DNA of 44,830 nucleotides from DYHD01 sp037445375 (GCA_037445375.1 JBBIKS010000014.1:1-44830); one strand, 5' to 3'. Numbered from the stretch's first letter, positions 22,877 through 32,014 are shown. Translations and numbers: made by a program. Notes: a model not told the origin generated them from the sequence alone.

Positions 22877-24217
22877 TCATAAAATATATCTGCTAAGGTC
22901 TTGATCTTTGACTATATCATTAAGCTTTTCTGATACATATTGGCTGCCTATGACAATTTTCCTATCCTTAATTTCAGGTGCTTCGAATGAGAGATCTTCC
23001 AGAAGTTTTTCTAATATTGTATGCAGCCTTCTTGCGCCTATGTTTTCTGTCTTATCGTTGACCTCTGCGGCTATTTCAGCAAGGTCGTGGATGGATTCTT
23101 CGGTAAACTCTATCTCAATGCCCTCGGTCTCAAGCAGTGCGATATATTGTTTTATTAATGCATTATAAGGTTCTGTCAGGATTCTTATAAACTCATTCTT
23201 GCCGAGCGACTCAAGCTCCACCCTTATTGGAAACCTTCCCTGAAGCTCTGGGATGAGATCAGATGGTTTTGCAGTATGAAACGCCCCTGCTGCTATGAAA
23301 AGTATATGGTCTGTCCTTACGGTTCCATGTTTTGTTGCAACCGTAGAGCCTTCTACTATTGGTAAAAGATCTCTTTGCACGCCTTCCCTTGAGACATCAG
23401 GACCGTAGCTGTGTCCTCTGCTGGCAACCTTGTCTATCTCATCAATGAATACAATCCCAGTCTGTTCTGTTCTCTCGATAGCCTCTTTTTTTACCAGCTC
23501 CATATCTATCAGCTTATTAGCCTCTTCCTGCGTCACCAACACCAATGCCTCTGGAACCTTAACCTTTTTTCTTTTTGACTTTTCAGGCAAAAAGCTACCG
23601 AGCATCTCTTTAAGGTTCATCTCCATTTCATCAAGTCCTATATTAGAGACAACACCAAAAGGCATAACTTTTTCCTTAATTTCTATCTCTACATACCTTG
23701 AATTTAGTTTCCCTTCCCTAAGCTGGAGCTTGAGTTTTTCCCGAGTGGTTTTATAGTGCTCCTTCTCATTTTCATCAATGACTGTTCCTCTTGCATTTCT
23801 TAGCGGCGGCAGGAGAAGATCAAGGATTCTGTCTTCCGCATGACTTTTTGCCTTTTCATAGACCTTCTCCATATGTTCGGTTCTTACCATATTCATAGAA
23901 ATCTCTGTAAGATCTCTTATCATTGATTCAACATCCCTGCCGACATAACCAACCTCGGTATATTTTGATGCCTCAACCTTCATAAAAGGCGCATTTGCGA
24001 GCCTTGCAAGCCTTCTTGCGATCTCTGTTTTGCCTACACCTGTAGGTCCAATCATTATTATGTTTTTAGGCAGAACCTCATCCTTCAGGTCAGATGTGAT
24101 CCTTTGACGCCTCCATCTGTTTCTTAATGCGATAGCTACTGCCTTCTTTGCCTTGTCCTGCCCTATTATATATTTATCAAGTTCTTCTACGATTTTCTTT
24201 GGTGTAAGATTATCCAT
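22877..24217 (-). CDS. hslU: HslU ATPase subunit of the HslUV protease
   Basis: HslU is the AAA+ unfoldase that feeds substrates to the HslV peptidase. The 446-residue protein has Walker A GPTGVGKTEIARR near residue 56, the GYVGRD pore loop near 91, an inserted I domain (about 110-240), Walker B FIDEIDK near 253, and an arginine-finger region near ELQGRFPIRVEL. It ends LSRYIL, the C-terminal tail that inserts into HslV to activate it. Its start overlaps the hslV end by eight bases, with GAGGAG inside hslV. Standard length and motifs. Confidence 0.97.
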   Translation of the reverse strand: MDNLTPKKIVEELDKYIIGQDKAKKAVAIALRNRWRRQRITSDLKDEVLPKNIIMIGPTGVGKTEIARRLARLANAPFMKVEASKYTEVGYVGRDVESMIRDLTEISMNMVRTEHMEKVYEKAKSHAEDRILDLLLPPLRNARGTVIDENEKEHYKTTREKLKLQLREGKLNSRYVEIEIKEKVMPFGVVSNIGLDEMEMNLKEMLGSFLPEKSKRKKVKVPEALVLVTQEEANKLIDMELVKKEAIERTEQTGIVFIDEIDKVASRGHSYGPDVSREGVQRDLLPIVEGSTVATKHGTVRTDHILFIAAGAFHTAKPSDLIPELQGRFPIRVELESLGKNEFIRILTEPYNALIKQYIALLETEGIEIEFTEESIHDLAEIAAEVNDKTENIGARRLHTILEKLLEDLSFEAPEIKDRKIVIGSQYVSEKLNDIVKDQDLSRYIL

Positions 24218-24743
24218 TTAGCTCCTCTATAATTATGTTTTTATTTGTATAAACACAAATATCCGCGGCTATTTCCATCGCCTTTGATACTATCTCAATA
24301 GCATTAAAATTAGTATTTTCATATAAAGCCCTTGCTGCAGCGTGAGCATAAGGACCGCCAGAACCTATCGCAGCAATGCCCCCTTCAGGCTCAATGATAT
24401 CACCAGTCCCTGAGAGGATAAATATATTGTCATTATCAGCTACTATCAGCAAAGCCTCAAGCCTTCTCAGGATTTTATCTGTCCGCCAATCTTTAGCAAG
24501 CTCAACAGCAGCCCTTTTTATATTGCCCTTATAAGCCTCTAATTTGGACTCAAATCTCTCAAATAGAGTGAAAGCATCTGCTGTAGCGCCTGCAAAGCCA
24601 GCAAGTATTTTCTCATTATACATCTTTCTAATCTTCCTTGCGTTGTGTTTCAATACTGTATTGCCCATTGTCACCTGACCGTCACAGGCTATGGCAACTT
24701 TGCCGTCTTTTCTTATACATAAAACAGTTGTGCTGTGAATCAT
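24210..24743 (-). CDS. hslV: HslV peptidase subunit
   Basis: HslV is the proteasome-like Thr peptidase of the ATP-dependent HslUV complex. The 177-residue protein begins MIHSTTVLCIRKDGK; removal of MIHS would expose the catalytic Thr5. Conserved ACDGQVTMGNTVLKHNARK, AGATADAFTLFERFE and GSGGPYAHAAARAL segments follow. GAGGAGG lies just before the ATG. It sits between xerC and hslU, the order also seen in the Bacillus codY (clpYQ) operon. Confidence 0.97.
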   Translation of the reverse strand: MIHSTTVLCIRKDGKVAIACDGQVTMGNTVLKHNARKIRKMYNEKILAGFAGATADAFTLFERFESKLEAYKGNIKRAAVELAKDWRTDKILRRLEALLIVADNDNIFILSGTGDIIEPEGGIAAIGSGGPYAHAAARALYENTNFNAIEIVSKAMEIAADICVYTNKNIIIEELNG

Positions 24744-24830
24744 CTATCCTCCTCAAAATCATCTATAATAAAACAATTTCAATGATTATTTAAAATTCTC
24801 TCGATTCAAGGCTTTTGCAATAGCAGAGAT

Positions 24831-25742
24831 TTACTCCTCTTTATTTCCAAAAGGGTGTGTTTTATCATATATATCAATCAAATGTCCTATATCCAAATGG
24901 GTATATTTTTGCGTTGTTGATAACGATGAATGTCCCAGAAGCTCTTGAATGATCCTCAAATCAGCACCACCAATCAGCAGATGGGTAGCAAAGGAATGTC
25001 GAAGGGTATGAGGTCCTATCTGCCCCTCAATACCTATATTCCTTGCATATTTGACAACAACCCGTCTTATCTGTCTGTCCGTCAGCCTGCTGCCTCTAAT
25101 ATTAAGAAAAAGTGCAGATTGAGTATCGGTAAAGCGCTTTTTCTTTTTGAAAAACACTCTGTCGACAATATATGATTTTAATGCCGCTGCTGCTTTGTCC
25201 CCAAAAGGAACTATTCTCTCTTTTTTACCTTTGCCTTTAATTTTAAGAAGTCCTTCCTTTAAATTCACATCATCCATATTAATGCCTGCTAACTCACTTA
25301 CCCTCACGCCGCTGCAATATAATAATTCTAAAATTGCTTTGTCCCTGATTTTAATAAATTCTATGCCTTCAGGAGACTGAACAAGGTCGAATGCTTCATC
25401 CACAGATAAAAAATTTGGCAGGGGTTTAGCCGCCTTTGGCATGGGAACAAACTTAGCCGCATTTAGCTTAATATAACCTTCTTGATATAAGTAAGCTAAA
25501 AAAGACCTGATAGCTGCTAATTTTCTTGAAACTGTTGATTTTGCCTTGCCCTTAAGCATGAGATCTGAAATAAACCCCCGTATATCTATGACCTCAATAG
25601 CCTCTGGGTGAGGCTTGCAGTGTGATGAAAATTCATCTAAATCTTTTCTATAAGCCCTGAGAGTATGAACCGAAAAACCCCTTTCTACCTCAAGATATCT
25701 CATAAACTTCAAGATAAGGTCGCTAAATCCATTGGATTGCAT
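24831..25742 (-). CDS. xerC: Tyrosine recombinase XerC
   Basis: This 303-residue recombinase resolves chromosome dimers at dif sites together with XerD. It has an N-terminal SAM-like core-binding domain (residues 5-90; FMRYLEVERGFSVHTLRAYR) and a catalytic domain with Arg in LYCSGVRVSELAG, Lys in KGKGKKERIVPF, HTLRHSFATHLL, LGHSSLSTTQKYTH and the nucleophilic Tyr in QKYTHL. All RKHRH-Y positions are visible. GAGGA precedes the ATG. It is the first gene of the xerC-hslV-hslU operon. XerC rather than XerD is assigned by this operon context. Confidence 0.93.
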   Translation of the reverse strand: MQSNGFSDLILKFMRYLEVERGFSVHTLRAYRKDLDEFSSHCKPHPEAIEVIDIRGFISDLMLKGKAKSTVSRKLAAIRSFLAYLYQEGYIKLNAAKFVPMPKAAKPLPNFLSVDEAFDLVQSPEGIEFIKIRDKAILELLYCSGVRVSELAGINMDDVNLKEGLLKIKGKGKKERIVPFGDKAAAALKSYIVDRVFFKKKKRFTDTQSALFLNIRGSRLTDRQIRRVVVKYARNIGIEGQIGPHTLRHSFATHLLIGGADLRIIQELLGHSSLSTTQKYTHLDIGHLIDIYDKTHPFGNKEE

Positions 25743-25812
25743 TTTTTATCCTCAAAAAGCTAATTATTCGTCTATTCTGCGGCTGATTGTTAAGAGCCGA
25801 CCTACAATTAAA

Positions 25813-25942
25813 GTCTTTTTATAAACTATCATTTTCATAAAAAGCCGACATTCCTGCGAAGGCAGGAATCCAGTGTTTTCAATAGGTTCTGGATTCCGCA
25901 TCAAGTGCGGAATGACAAAAAACCGTAGTTTATAAAAAAGAC
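25813..25942. repeat. 130-bp MITE-like element with GTCTTTTTATAAACTA termini
   Basis: GTCTTTTTATAAACTA (25813-25828) and TAGTTTATAAAAAAGAC (25926-25942) are inverted termini differing by one extra A. The core holds two further palindromes, CCTGCGAAGGCAGG and CCGCATCAAGTGCGG. Size and termini match the element at 11988-12114, so both belong to one family. It lies in the 390-base gene-free stretch 25743-26132, which also holds REPIN-like copy B. Confidence 0.7.
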
Positions 25943-25979
25943 ACTATTTAGTGTCTGTTTATAAATGCCAAATCTTGTG

Positions 25980-26088
25980 GGAGCAGGTTTGTAACCTGCT
26001 CCATAATTTTTGCTGAATGAGCATGATTCTAAATAATAGCACCTTTTTGATATTACGAAATAAGGGTTCAAGTTGCAAACTTGAATCC
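25980..26088. repeat. REPIN-like double-hairpin element, copy B
   Basis: The left palindrome GGAGCAGGTT-TGT-AACCTGCTCC (25980-26002) and right palindrome GGGTTCAAGTT...AACTTGAATCC (26064-26088) are separated by 61 AT-rich bases, then followed by GCAAAAA. The compensatory change in the left arm relative to copy A (GGTTC/GAACC to GGAGC/GCTCC) keeps the stem intact, which points to selection for or copying of a hairpin. Confidence 0.65.
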
Positions 26089-26132
26089 GCAAAAACAATA
26101 TATAAAAATCTAATTTCATTTTCTAAGATAAC

Positions 26133-26765
26133 CTATATCTCTTTAGAAGGACAAATATCACTTATAATGCATTGCTCATGTCTCGGTTTTTTTGCCTGAC
26201 AAACCTTTCTGCCATGCAATATCAGCAAATGAGAAATTACGCCCCATTCCTCCTTTGGAGTAATAGCCATCAGATCTAATTCTATCTTCTTAGGGTCATC
26301 ATTTTTTGTCAGCCCGAGTCTATTAGAGAGCCTTTTTACATGGGTATCAACAGCTATCCCCTCATTTATCCCAAATGCATTATATAGTATTATATTAGCT
26401 GTTTTTCTGGCTACTCCCGGAAGTTTTGTCAGTTCTTCCATTGTATTTGGAACGAGAGAATTGTGTTTTTCAATGATAATCATTGCGCACTGCTTTATAT
26501 TATTAGCCTTCGTCTTATAGAAATTAATTGAACTTATATCATTCTGAAGGTCATCAATAGACGTTTCTGCATAATCTTTCAATGTGCGATACTCTTTAAA
26601 AAGTTTTTCAGTAACCTTGTTTACAAGCACATCAGTCGTCTGAGCCGACAGGACGGTTGCCACAAGAAGTTCAAATGGATTTCTATAATTGAGAGCTGTT
26701 TTTGGCTCAGGGTATTCATTCTTTAGGAGTGATATTATTTGAAGAAGCCTTAAAGCATTGTTCAT
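26133..26765 (-). CDS. nth: Endonuclease III (DNA glycosylase/AP lyase)
   Basis: Nth removes oxidised pyrimidines and cuts the abasic site. The 210-residue protein has the helix-hairpin-helix LPGVARKTANIIL with catalytic Lys121 and GIAVDTHVKRLSNRLGL with Asp140. The C-terminal cluster loop reads Cys189-X6-His196-X2-Cys199-X5-Cys205: the second of the four usual [4Fe-4S] cysteines is His (codon CAT). The cluster may be His-ligated or altered; the catalytic residues are intact. Length is standard. The gene stands between two repeat-rich gaps and appears monocistronic. Confidence 0.95.
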   Translation of the reverse strand: MNNALRLLQIISLLKNEYPEPKTALNYRNPFELLVATVLSAQTTDVLVNKVTEKLFKEYRTLKDYAETSIDDLQNDISSINFYKTKANNIKQCAMIIIEKHNSLVPNTMEELTKLPGVARKTANIILYNAFGINEGIAVDTHVKRLSNRLGLTKNDDPKKIELDLMAITPKEEWGVISHLLILHGRKVCQAKKPRHEQCIISDICPSKEI

Positions 26766-26807
26766 TTTTGGTCCTTTACATCATATAAAAAATTATTTTT
26801 CCAGTGA

Positions 26808-26910
26808 ACCTCCCCGCAGCAAGCTGCGGGGTATCCTAAAATCTTCCCCCCTCAAGGGAGAGGCTTATTTACCAACCCTCCCCATTGAGGGGGGAGGGCA
26901 AGAGTGGGGG
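26808..26910. repeat. Cluster of GC-rich palindromes upstream of nth
   Basis: CCCCGCAGCAAGCTGCGGGG is a perfect hairpin. It is followed by CCCCCCTCAAGGGAGAGG and by CCTCCCCATTGAGGGGGGAGG, two related palindromes in the AT-rich gap between nth and the dCMP deaminase gene (both on the minus strand). These are typical of dispersed extragenic palindromes; a role in transcript ends is possible. Confidence 0.55.
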
Positions 26911-26976
26911 TTATTTTAGAGTTTATAAACAGACTTAAATTAGCTAAAGATATTTATATTTACAAAAGAAATGATA

Positions 26977-27420
26977 CTAAAAATCATTATCCTTTACTAT
27001 GCTGCCGTCTCTTAAAAGATAAACAATCTCTTTAATCTGTGCATTCCGTATCATTCTTCTGCATAGAAGGCATGGTCTGCCGTCTGCGTAAAGATTGTCT
27101 TCCTCAAACCCTGCGATATATATGGTTGCGTCTTTCATCCTCTCAGGCGAACCGTTAATGATTGCGTTCTGTTCGGCATGAACAGCCTCGCAAAGCTCAT
27201 AACGTTCTCCTGCCGGGATATTAAGTTCTTTTCTTTTGCACTTCTGTATATCCACACAGTTTATTGAACCTCGTGGAGCACCGTTATAGCCTGTGCTGAC
27301 TATAACGCTATCCTTAACGATAACAGCTCCATATCTGCGTCTAATGCAGGTGGAACGTGAAGATACAATCTTTGCTATCTCTATAAAATACTCATCCCAG
27401 CCGGGGCGTTTGAATTTCAT
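26977..27420 (-). CDS. dCMP deaminase family protein
   Basis: The 147-residue zinc enzyme has the cytidine/deoxycytidylate deaminase signature: catalytic HAEQNAII near residue 80 (His and Glu) and zinc-binding PCLLCRRMI near 111. The N-terminal YFIEIAKIVSSRSTC and VIVSTGYNGAPRG segments match the ComEB/dCMP deaminase type, which makes dUMP for thymidylate synthesis. There is no clear ribosome binding site. It appears monocistronic, downstream of REPIN-like copy C. Confidence 0.9.
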   Translation of the reverse strand: MKFKRPGWDEYFIEIAKIVSSRSTCIRRRYGAVIVKDSVIVSTGYNGAPRGSINCVDIQKCKRKELNIPAGERYELCEAVHAEQNAIINGSPERMKDATIYIAGFEEDNLYADGRPCLLCRRMIRNAQIKEIVYLLRDGSIVKDNDF

Positions 27421-27483
27421 GTTTTTATATTACACCAAAAGTTGTAAAAATATTATTTTTGCCTGAATTCATAATTTATAGCA

Positions 27484-27591
27484 GAAGCCAGTTTGCAACC
27501 TGTTCTATAATTTTTACTTAACAAACATAATTCTTAATAACAACGTTTTTTATATTACAAAATATGGGTTTAAATTTATAAAATTAAACCC
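27484..27591. repeat. REPIN-like double-hairpin element, copy C
   Basis: A degenerate version of copies A and B. The left arm is GAAGCCAGTT-TGC-AACCTGTTCT (27484-27506), and the right arm GGGTTTAAATT...AATTAAACCC (27566-27591) is followed by GCAAAAAA. Length (108) matches copy B (109). It occupies the gap between the dCMP deaminase start and the end of the adaptor gene, a stretch with no gene. Confidence 0.55.
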
Positions 27592-27686
27592 GCAAAAAAT
27601 AACAATCTGTCACTCTCACTTTAATGCATTTTCAAATTTTATAAAGCCAACATATAGGGGTACTAAGTCAACTTAGATGAGATTCT

Positions 27687-28880
27687 TCATCGTTGCTTTA
27701 TGCGCACCCCGTCTTTGACGGTCTCATCAGGATGTGCGATAACCATATCGCCTTCTTTCAGCCCTGAGATGACCTCTGCCGCAAGACCGTTATGACGGCC
27801 TATCTTTACCTCTTTTAAATATGCCTTTTTATCCCTCGTAATAAATACCGCCCAGCCGTCTCCTTTGCGAAATAGGGCGCTGGCTGGCACTTGAAGGATA
27901 TCTTTGCCTTCCCAGATTATAAATCTTGCATCCACCCTGTATCCGTCACCCAGCCTTTGCCAGCTTTCAGGTGGTGAAGTGATATCCGTTATTACTAGAA
28001 CCCTTTGTTCTTCGACTCCAAGACTCGATATCTTTGTGAAACCTGTAGGCTCCACAACCTTGACATTTCCTGTAAGGGCGGTTTCATCCCCCCAACGTTC
28101 AAAGAGCACTGGGGTGCCATTCTTTATCTTCACCGCATCAGATGAGAGAACCTCGACCCTTATTTCCAGCCTATTGGTATCGCCTATATCAACCAAAGGC
28201 TCTCCCGGGCTGACCGCAGCTTCGCTCTCACGGTATTTCTTAAGCACCCTTCCCTCAACAGGTGATCGAACGGAAACGGGTTTACCGTAGTTCTTTGCCC
28301 CTTCGGCAGGCGTATGTCCAAGAGCGGCACGGTACCTCTCAAGCTCAAAAAGGGCTACTTTTACAGCGGCTTTGGCGGCGAGAAGATTTGCATCGGCACG
28401 GTTTGCCTCTGATTCAGCCTGCTCAAGGGTATCTTTTGATGTATAACCAGCATTATAAAGTTTGATCATCCTTTGAAGATTGGACTTTGCATATTCCGCC
28501 TCTGCCGCTCTGGCTCTTGCATTTTCTTCGGCTGCTCTAAGGGATGCCTCTCTTGCCAAGACCGATGCCTCAGCCTCTGCACGGCTTCTTGGGTCTAAGG
28601 CGGCGGATCTTACAGGTTCAAGTTCGGCAATGACTTGCCCTTTTTTCACTAAGTCTCCGACATTCAGATTAATACGGCGCATAAATGCAGAAACAGGAGA
28701 TGATATGACATATCTGTCTTTGACCCTTGTCTTTCCTTCCTCTTCTACTGCGACCGTCATGGTCCCGCGGGTGACCTTCACTATCTCCACAGAGACCGGT
28801 TTCGGCATAAAACCGTAAACAACTGCAGCTATAACAGCCGCTGAAATGATTATAATGATTACCCATCTGTTTTTTTGCAT
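27687..28880 (-). CDS. Periplasmic adaptor (HlyD/MacA type) of an ABC exporter
   Basis: The 397-residue membrane-fusion protein has an N-terminal membrane anchor (residues 5-24), a lipoyl/barrel-sandwich half (VSSPVSAFMRRINLNVGDLVKKGQVIAELEP, split by residues 90-185), an Ala-rich helical hairpin (about 92-180) and beta-barrel and membrane-proximal domains ending in HPDETVKDGVRIKQR. Adaptors of this type link an inner-membrane ABC transporter to an outer-membrane channel. It follows the permease gene by one base and is the last gene of a three-gene operon. No outer-membrane TolC partner is encoded nearby. Substrate unknown. Confidence 0.88.
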   Translation of the reverse strand: MQKNRWVIIIIISAAVIAAVVYGFMPKPVSVEIVKVTRGTMTVAVEEEGKTRVKDRYVISSPVSAFMRRINLNVGDLVKKGQVIAELEPVRSAALDPRSRAEAEASVLAREASLRAAEENARARAAEAEYAKSNLQRMIKLYNAGYTSKDTLEQAESEANRADANLLAAKAAVKVALFELERYRAALGHTPAEGAKNYGKPVSVRSPVEGRVLKKYRESEAAVSPGEPLVDIGDTNRLEIRVEVLSSDAVKIKNGTPVLFERWGDETALTGNVKVVEPTGFTKISSLGVEEQRVLVITDITSPPESWQRLGDGYRVDARFIIWEGKDILQVPASALFRKGDGWAVFITRDKKAYLKEVKIGRHNGLAAEVISGLKEGDMVIAHPDETVKDGVRIKQR

Positions 28881-28881
28881 T

Positions 28882-31245
28882 TCATTCCCTTGCCTTTAAA
28901 ACAGCCACCAGATCAAGGCGGTCAAGTTTTCTGCGCACAATCAGTCCCGATAAACAGGCTGATGCGATTATAACTGTGGCAGCGAGTGAATAGGTGGCAG
29001 ACTCAACTACCACAGGTATCCTGAAAAGATCTGAACTGACCGAGTTTGCAACATATGCACAGAGAGCGGTTCCAAGAATGAATCCGAGTGGAATAGATGT
29101 AAGTGCAAGCAGTCCAAGCTCTCCCAAAAATATATAGGAAATCTCTGCGCGGGTATATCCGAGCACCCGCAGGCTGGAAAGCTCACGGCTTCTTTCTGCC
29201 AGAGCTATCCTAGCGCTGTTGTATATAACCCCAAACGCGATAGTTCCTGCCAATATTGTAGCTACAAAGGTGAAAAAAAGGAATGCCTCTGCCTGTGTTT
29301 CATAAAAATTTCTTATCTCGTTCTTTCTCATGACAACGCCGGCCACACGCGGCATATCCACAAGCTTTCTGTATATCTCGTTCTGATACATGGAGTCAAC
29401 CGCGATATAGGCGCCGGATACGGCATTGCCTTCCCTCATAAGCCTGTTTAAAGCATTCAAATCCATGTAAGCTTGCAGCCCGATGTATTGCTTGATAAAC
29501 CCAACCACCGGCACCTGCCTGATTGCCCTGTTTCCCTCCATCACCTCCACTGTAAGCATATCCCCGTGCCTGACGCCGAGAATATCTCCAAGATAATCCG
29601 TGAGTATAACGCCGTCAGGGGGGAGACTGACGGGACTGAGATTGACATCTAAGAGAAAATTAAGTTGATTTGCAGACTCTATCCCGTAAATAGAAGTCCG
29701 ATAGTTGCGGTGACCAAACCTGAGCTTAACAGGAACCGACCTGAAGACCTCTGCATGTTCAATTCCGGTGAGGCTTTTGAGCTCGTAAAGCGATTTCTTT
29801 GATGTAGGCTCTACAAAGGTGACAGTCATATCTTCCTTCTGCGACAACCTGAACTGAACATCTATCATGAAATCAACTGCGTCCTTGGAAAAGGTACCGG
29901 CAATCATTATAGCACAGGAAAGTGATATTCCAGTGATTGTAAGAAGTGATTTCACAGGTCTCCTGCGTATATTGCGGATGATCATCCGTGTCGGCTGCGA
30001 GATCAGACGCCACAGTCTGAGCCGCTCAATAATTGACTTTTTATAAAATGCAGGCGGCTCAGGACGCATAGCCTCTGCCGGTGGAATTGCCGCCGCCTTC
30101 CATACGGAATAAATAGTACCTGCAAGGGCGGCAGAAATGGTGATTAAAGCCGAAGTCAAGGCAACAGAAGGTTTAATTTCATAAATAAGATACGGAAAGC
30201 GGTAAAAATCCATATATATTTTGCCGAGCCCGTTTCCGAGCCATGCCCCTACGGCAAGACCCCCTGCAATCCCGATAATCACTATAACGAGAACCATTTT
30301 CACATAGTGTATGGCAATATCGCTGTTGCTGTAACCGAATGCCTTGAGAATTGCGATCTGTTCACGTTGTAAATTCACTGTCCTGCTTACAACCACATTC
30401 AGCAAAAAGGCGGCAACTGCGATAAAGATGGGAGGGAATATTTGAGCGCTGCTTTGTAATTGCTTAAACTCCTCACTCAGGAAGCGGTGGGACATCTGAT
30501 CCTTTCTTGCGTATGAGCCAAAACCGCCATAATTGTCTATAAGGTTATCGAGATGAATGAGGACATCATCCGCTTTTGCATTTTCATTAAGGGACAGGGA
30601 TACATCATTGAACGCACCTTTCATGTTATAGGCTGTCCCAAGGGCATTTCTTCCCATCCAGAGTATGGCATAACGTTTATAATCTGGGCTTATAGCCCCC
30701 GGCCTTGACTGAAGGATAAACTCTGGAGATAAGGCTATGCCGACAATTACAAGTCTCTTCCACTTTCCGTTTATAACGGCTGCAAAGTTGTCGCCGGGCT
30801 TAAACCTATGCGCCTCGGCAAACGCCTCGCTGACAATCACCTCATTATCCTTCCATGGATCAACCATTCTTCCCTTTCTTAAGTACAGCCTGTTCAGATA
30901 AGATGTGCCGGTATCGGGCACAGAAACCAGTTTGGCTGTTACAGGCTCATCAAATCCCTTTATGTCAAGCTTTACATTAGCCACAACACGGGTCTCTGCC
31001 AGATTGACTCCCGGTATTTCGGCTATGCGGGGTTTCAGGGTTTCAGAGGAACGTTTTAAGGATGCAAAGACATCTGCAAAACCATACTCACGATAGAATT
31101 TCTCCCTCGTTACATGCAGAGAGTCCAATACGCTTATCAGCATTACATAAGTGGCAACGCCGCTGATAATGACCAGCACAATCGCAAATGCCTGCCCCTT
31201 CATCTTCCATAAATCACGCCAAAGCTTTTTATCCAAAGATGTCAT
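28882..31245 (-). CDS. ABC transporter permease (two FtsX domains)
   Basis: The 787-residue inner-membrane protein has membrane helices at about 17-40, 270-380, 430-450 and 660-775 and two FtsX-like modules each preceded by a large periplasmic MacB-PCD-like domain (residues 50-240 and 455-650). The repeated motifs QREQIAILKAFGYSNSDIAIHY and SRELSSLRVLGYTRAEISY are the paired coupling segments of duplicated FtsX permeases. Such proteins act in lipoprotein release, drug or glycolipid export. It lies between the ATPase and adaptor genes. Confidence 0.9.
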   Translation of the reverse strand: MTSLDKKLWRDLWKMKGQAFAIVLVIISGVATYVMLISVLDSLHVTREKFYREYGFADVFASLKRSSETLKPRIAEIPGVNLAETRVVANVKLDIKGFDEPVTAKLVSVPDTGTSYLNRLYLRKGRMVDPWKDNEVIVSEAFAEAHRFKPGDNFAAVINGKWKRLVIVGIALSPEFILQSRPGAISPDYKRYAILWMGRNALGTAYNMKGAFNDVSLSLNENAKADDVLIHLDNLIDNYGGFGSYARKDQMSHRFLSEEFKQLQSSAQIFPPIFIAVAAFLLNVVVSRTVNLQREQIAILKAFGYSNSDIAIHYVKMVLVIVIIGIAGGLAVGAWLGNGLGKIYMDFYRFPYLIYEIKPSVALTSALITISAALAGTIYSVWKAAAIPPAEAMRPEPPAFYKKSIIERLRLWRLISQPTRMIIRNIRRRPVKSLLTITGISLSCAIMIAGTFSKDAVDFMIDVQFRLSQKEDMTVTFVEPTSKKSLYELKSLTGIEHAEVFRSVPVKLRFGHRNYRTSIYGIESANQLNFLLDVNLSPVSLPPDGVILTDYLGDILGVRHGDMLTVEVMEGNRAIRQVPVVGFIKQYIGLQAYMDLNALNRLMREGNAVSGAYIAVDSMYQNEIYRKLVDMPRVAGVVMRKNEIRNFYETQAEAFLFFTFVATILAGTIAFGVIYNSARIALAERSRELSSLRVLGYTRAEISYIFLGELGLLALTSIPLGFILGTALCAYVANSVSSDLFRIPVVVESATYSLAATVIIASACLSGLIVRRKLDRLDLVAVLKARE

Positions 31246-31249
31246 AGGA

Positions 31250-31996
31250 CTACCATCGCAATTTATTTATCGGCATTTTTTCGGTGTTTGTAACTATATC
31301 TGAGATAGCGCCGTTTTTCATGCGTATCACACGGTCTGCTATGCCAGCAATATCGGCATTGTGCGTAATGATAAGAGTAGCAGTGCCGAGTTCCCGGTTG
31401 ACCTTGTCAAGAGCCTCAAGCACAACTATTCCAGTTGCGGAATCAAGTGCGCCTGTGGGTTCATCGCAAAGAAGCACCTCGGGGCTTTTCGATATAGCGC
31501 GTGCTATAGCAACCCGCTGCTGTTCGCCGCCTGACAACTGGGAAGGAAAATGGTCGAGCCTTTCTCCAAGCCCGACTAATGCAAGGGCGTCCTCGGGCTT
31601 CATAGGTCTTTTTGCTATATCGGTGACAACTGCGACATTCTCAATAGCGGTGAGGCTTGGGATAAGGTTATAAAACTGAAATACAAATCCAATATGAAAG
31701 CGTCTGAATTCAGTGAGTTCCTGTTCTGTAGCCTTAGTAATATCTTTGCCACGGTAAATCACCTGCCCGTCGGTAGGCGTATCGAGACCGCCAAGAATAT
31801 TTAAGAGCGTAGATTTCCCGCTGCCGGAAGGACCCAGCAATACGATAAGCTCTCTCGGGTAAATTTCAAGGGTTACACCCCTGAGAGCCTGCACCCTCAC
31901 CTCTCCCATCCTGTAAATCTTCGTGAGCCCGGCTACTTTAAAAATGATATCTTCTTGTTCCAATGGACGATTTGTAAGCATATCTAAGTTATTCAT
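31250..31996 (-). CDS. ABC transporter ATP-binding protein (LolD/MacB type)
   Basis: The ATPase subunit has Walker A GPSGSGKSTLLNILGG, a Q-loop at FVFQFYNLIP, signature LSGGEQQRVAIARAI and Walker B VLLCDEPTGALDS with a His switch at ITHNAD, typical of the LolD/MacB/FtsE branch that works with FtsX-type permeases. I start it at ATG 31996 (MNNLDMLTN, AGGA six bases upstream), 248 residues; a GTG at 32014 would add six. The permease start lies four bases after its stop. First gene of the exporter operon. Confidence 0.93.
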   Translation of the reverse strand: MNNLDMLTNRPLEQEDIIFKVAGLTKIYRMGEVRVQALRGVTLEIYPRELIVLLGPSGSGKSTLLNILGGLDTPTDGQVIYRGKDITKATEQELTEFRRFHIGFVFQFYNLIPSLTAIENVAVVTDIAKRPMKPEDALALVGLGERLDHFPSQLSGGEQQRVAIARAISKSPEVLLCDEPTGALDSATGIVVLEALDKVNRELGTATLIITHNADIAGIADRVIRMKNGAISDIVTNTEKMPINKLRW

Positions 31997-32014
31997 TTTA
32001 ATCCTAAAAACCAC

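Larger units (their letters stand above)
25953..26934. repeat. Inverted GTCTGTTTATAAA ends bracketing nth
   Basis: GTCTGTTTATAAA (25953-25965) and TTTATAAACAGAC (26922-26934) are perfect 13-bp inverted ends, the same sequence as the ends of the element at 11988-12114. They enclose 982 bases holding REPIN-like copy B, the nth gene and a set of GC-rich palindromes at 26808-26910. This could be two separate element ends or a composite unit carrying nth. Confidence 0.5.

Noticed and set aside
14410..27591. CRISPR array
   Set aside because: The palindromic repeats are few, several kb apart, differ in size and lack regular spacers; there are no cas genes in the window.
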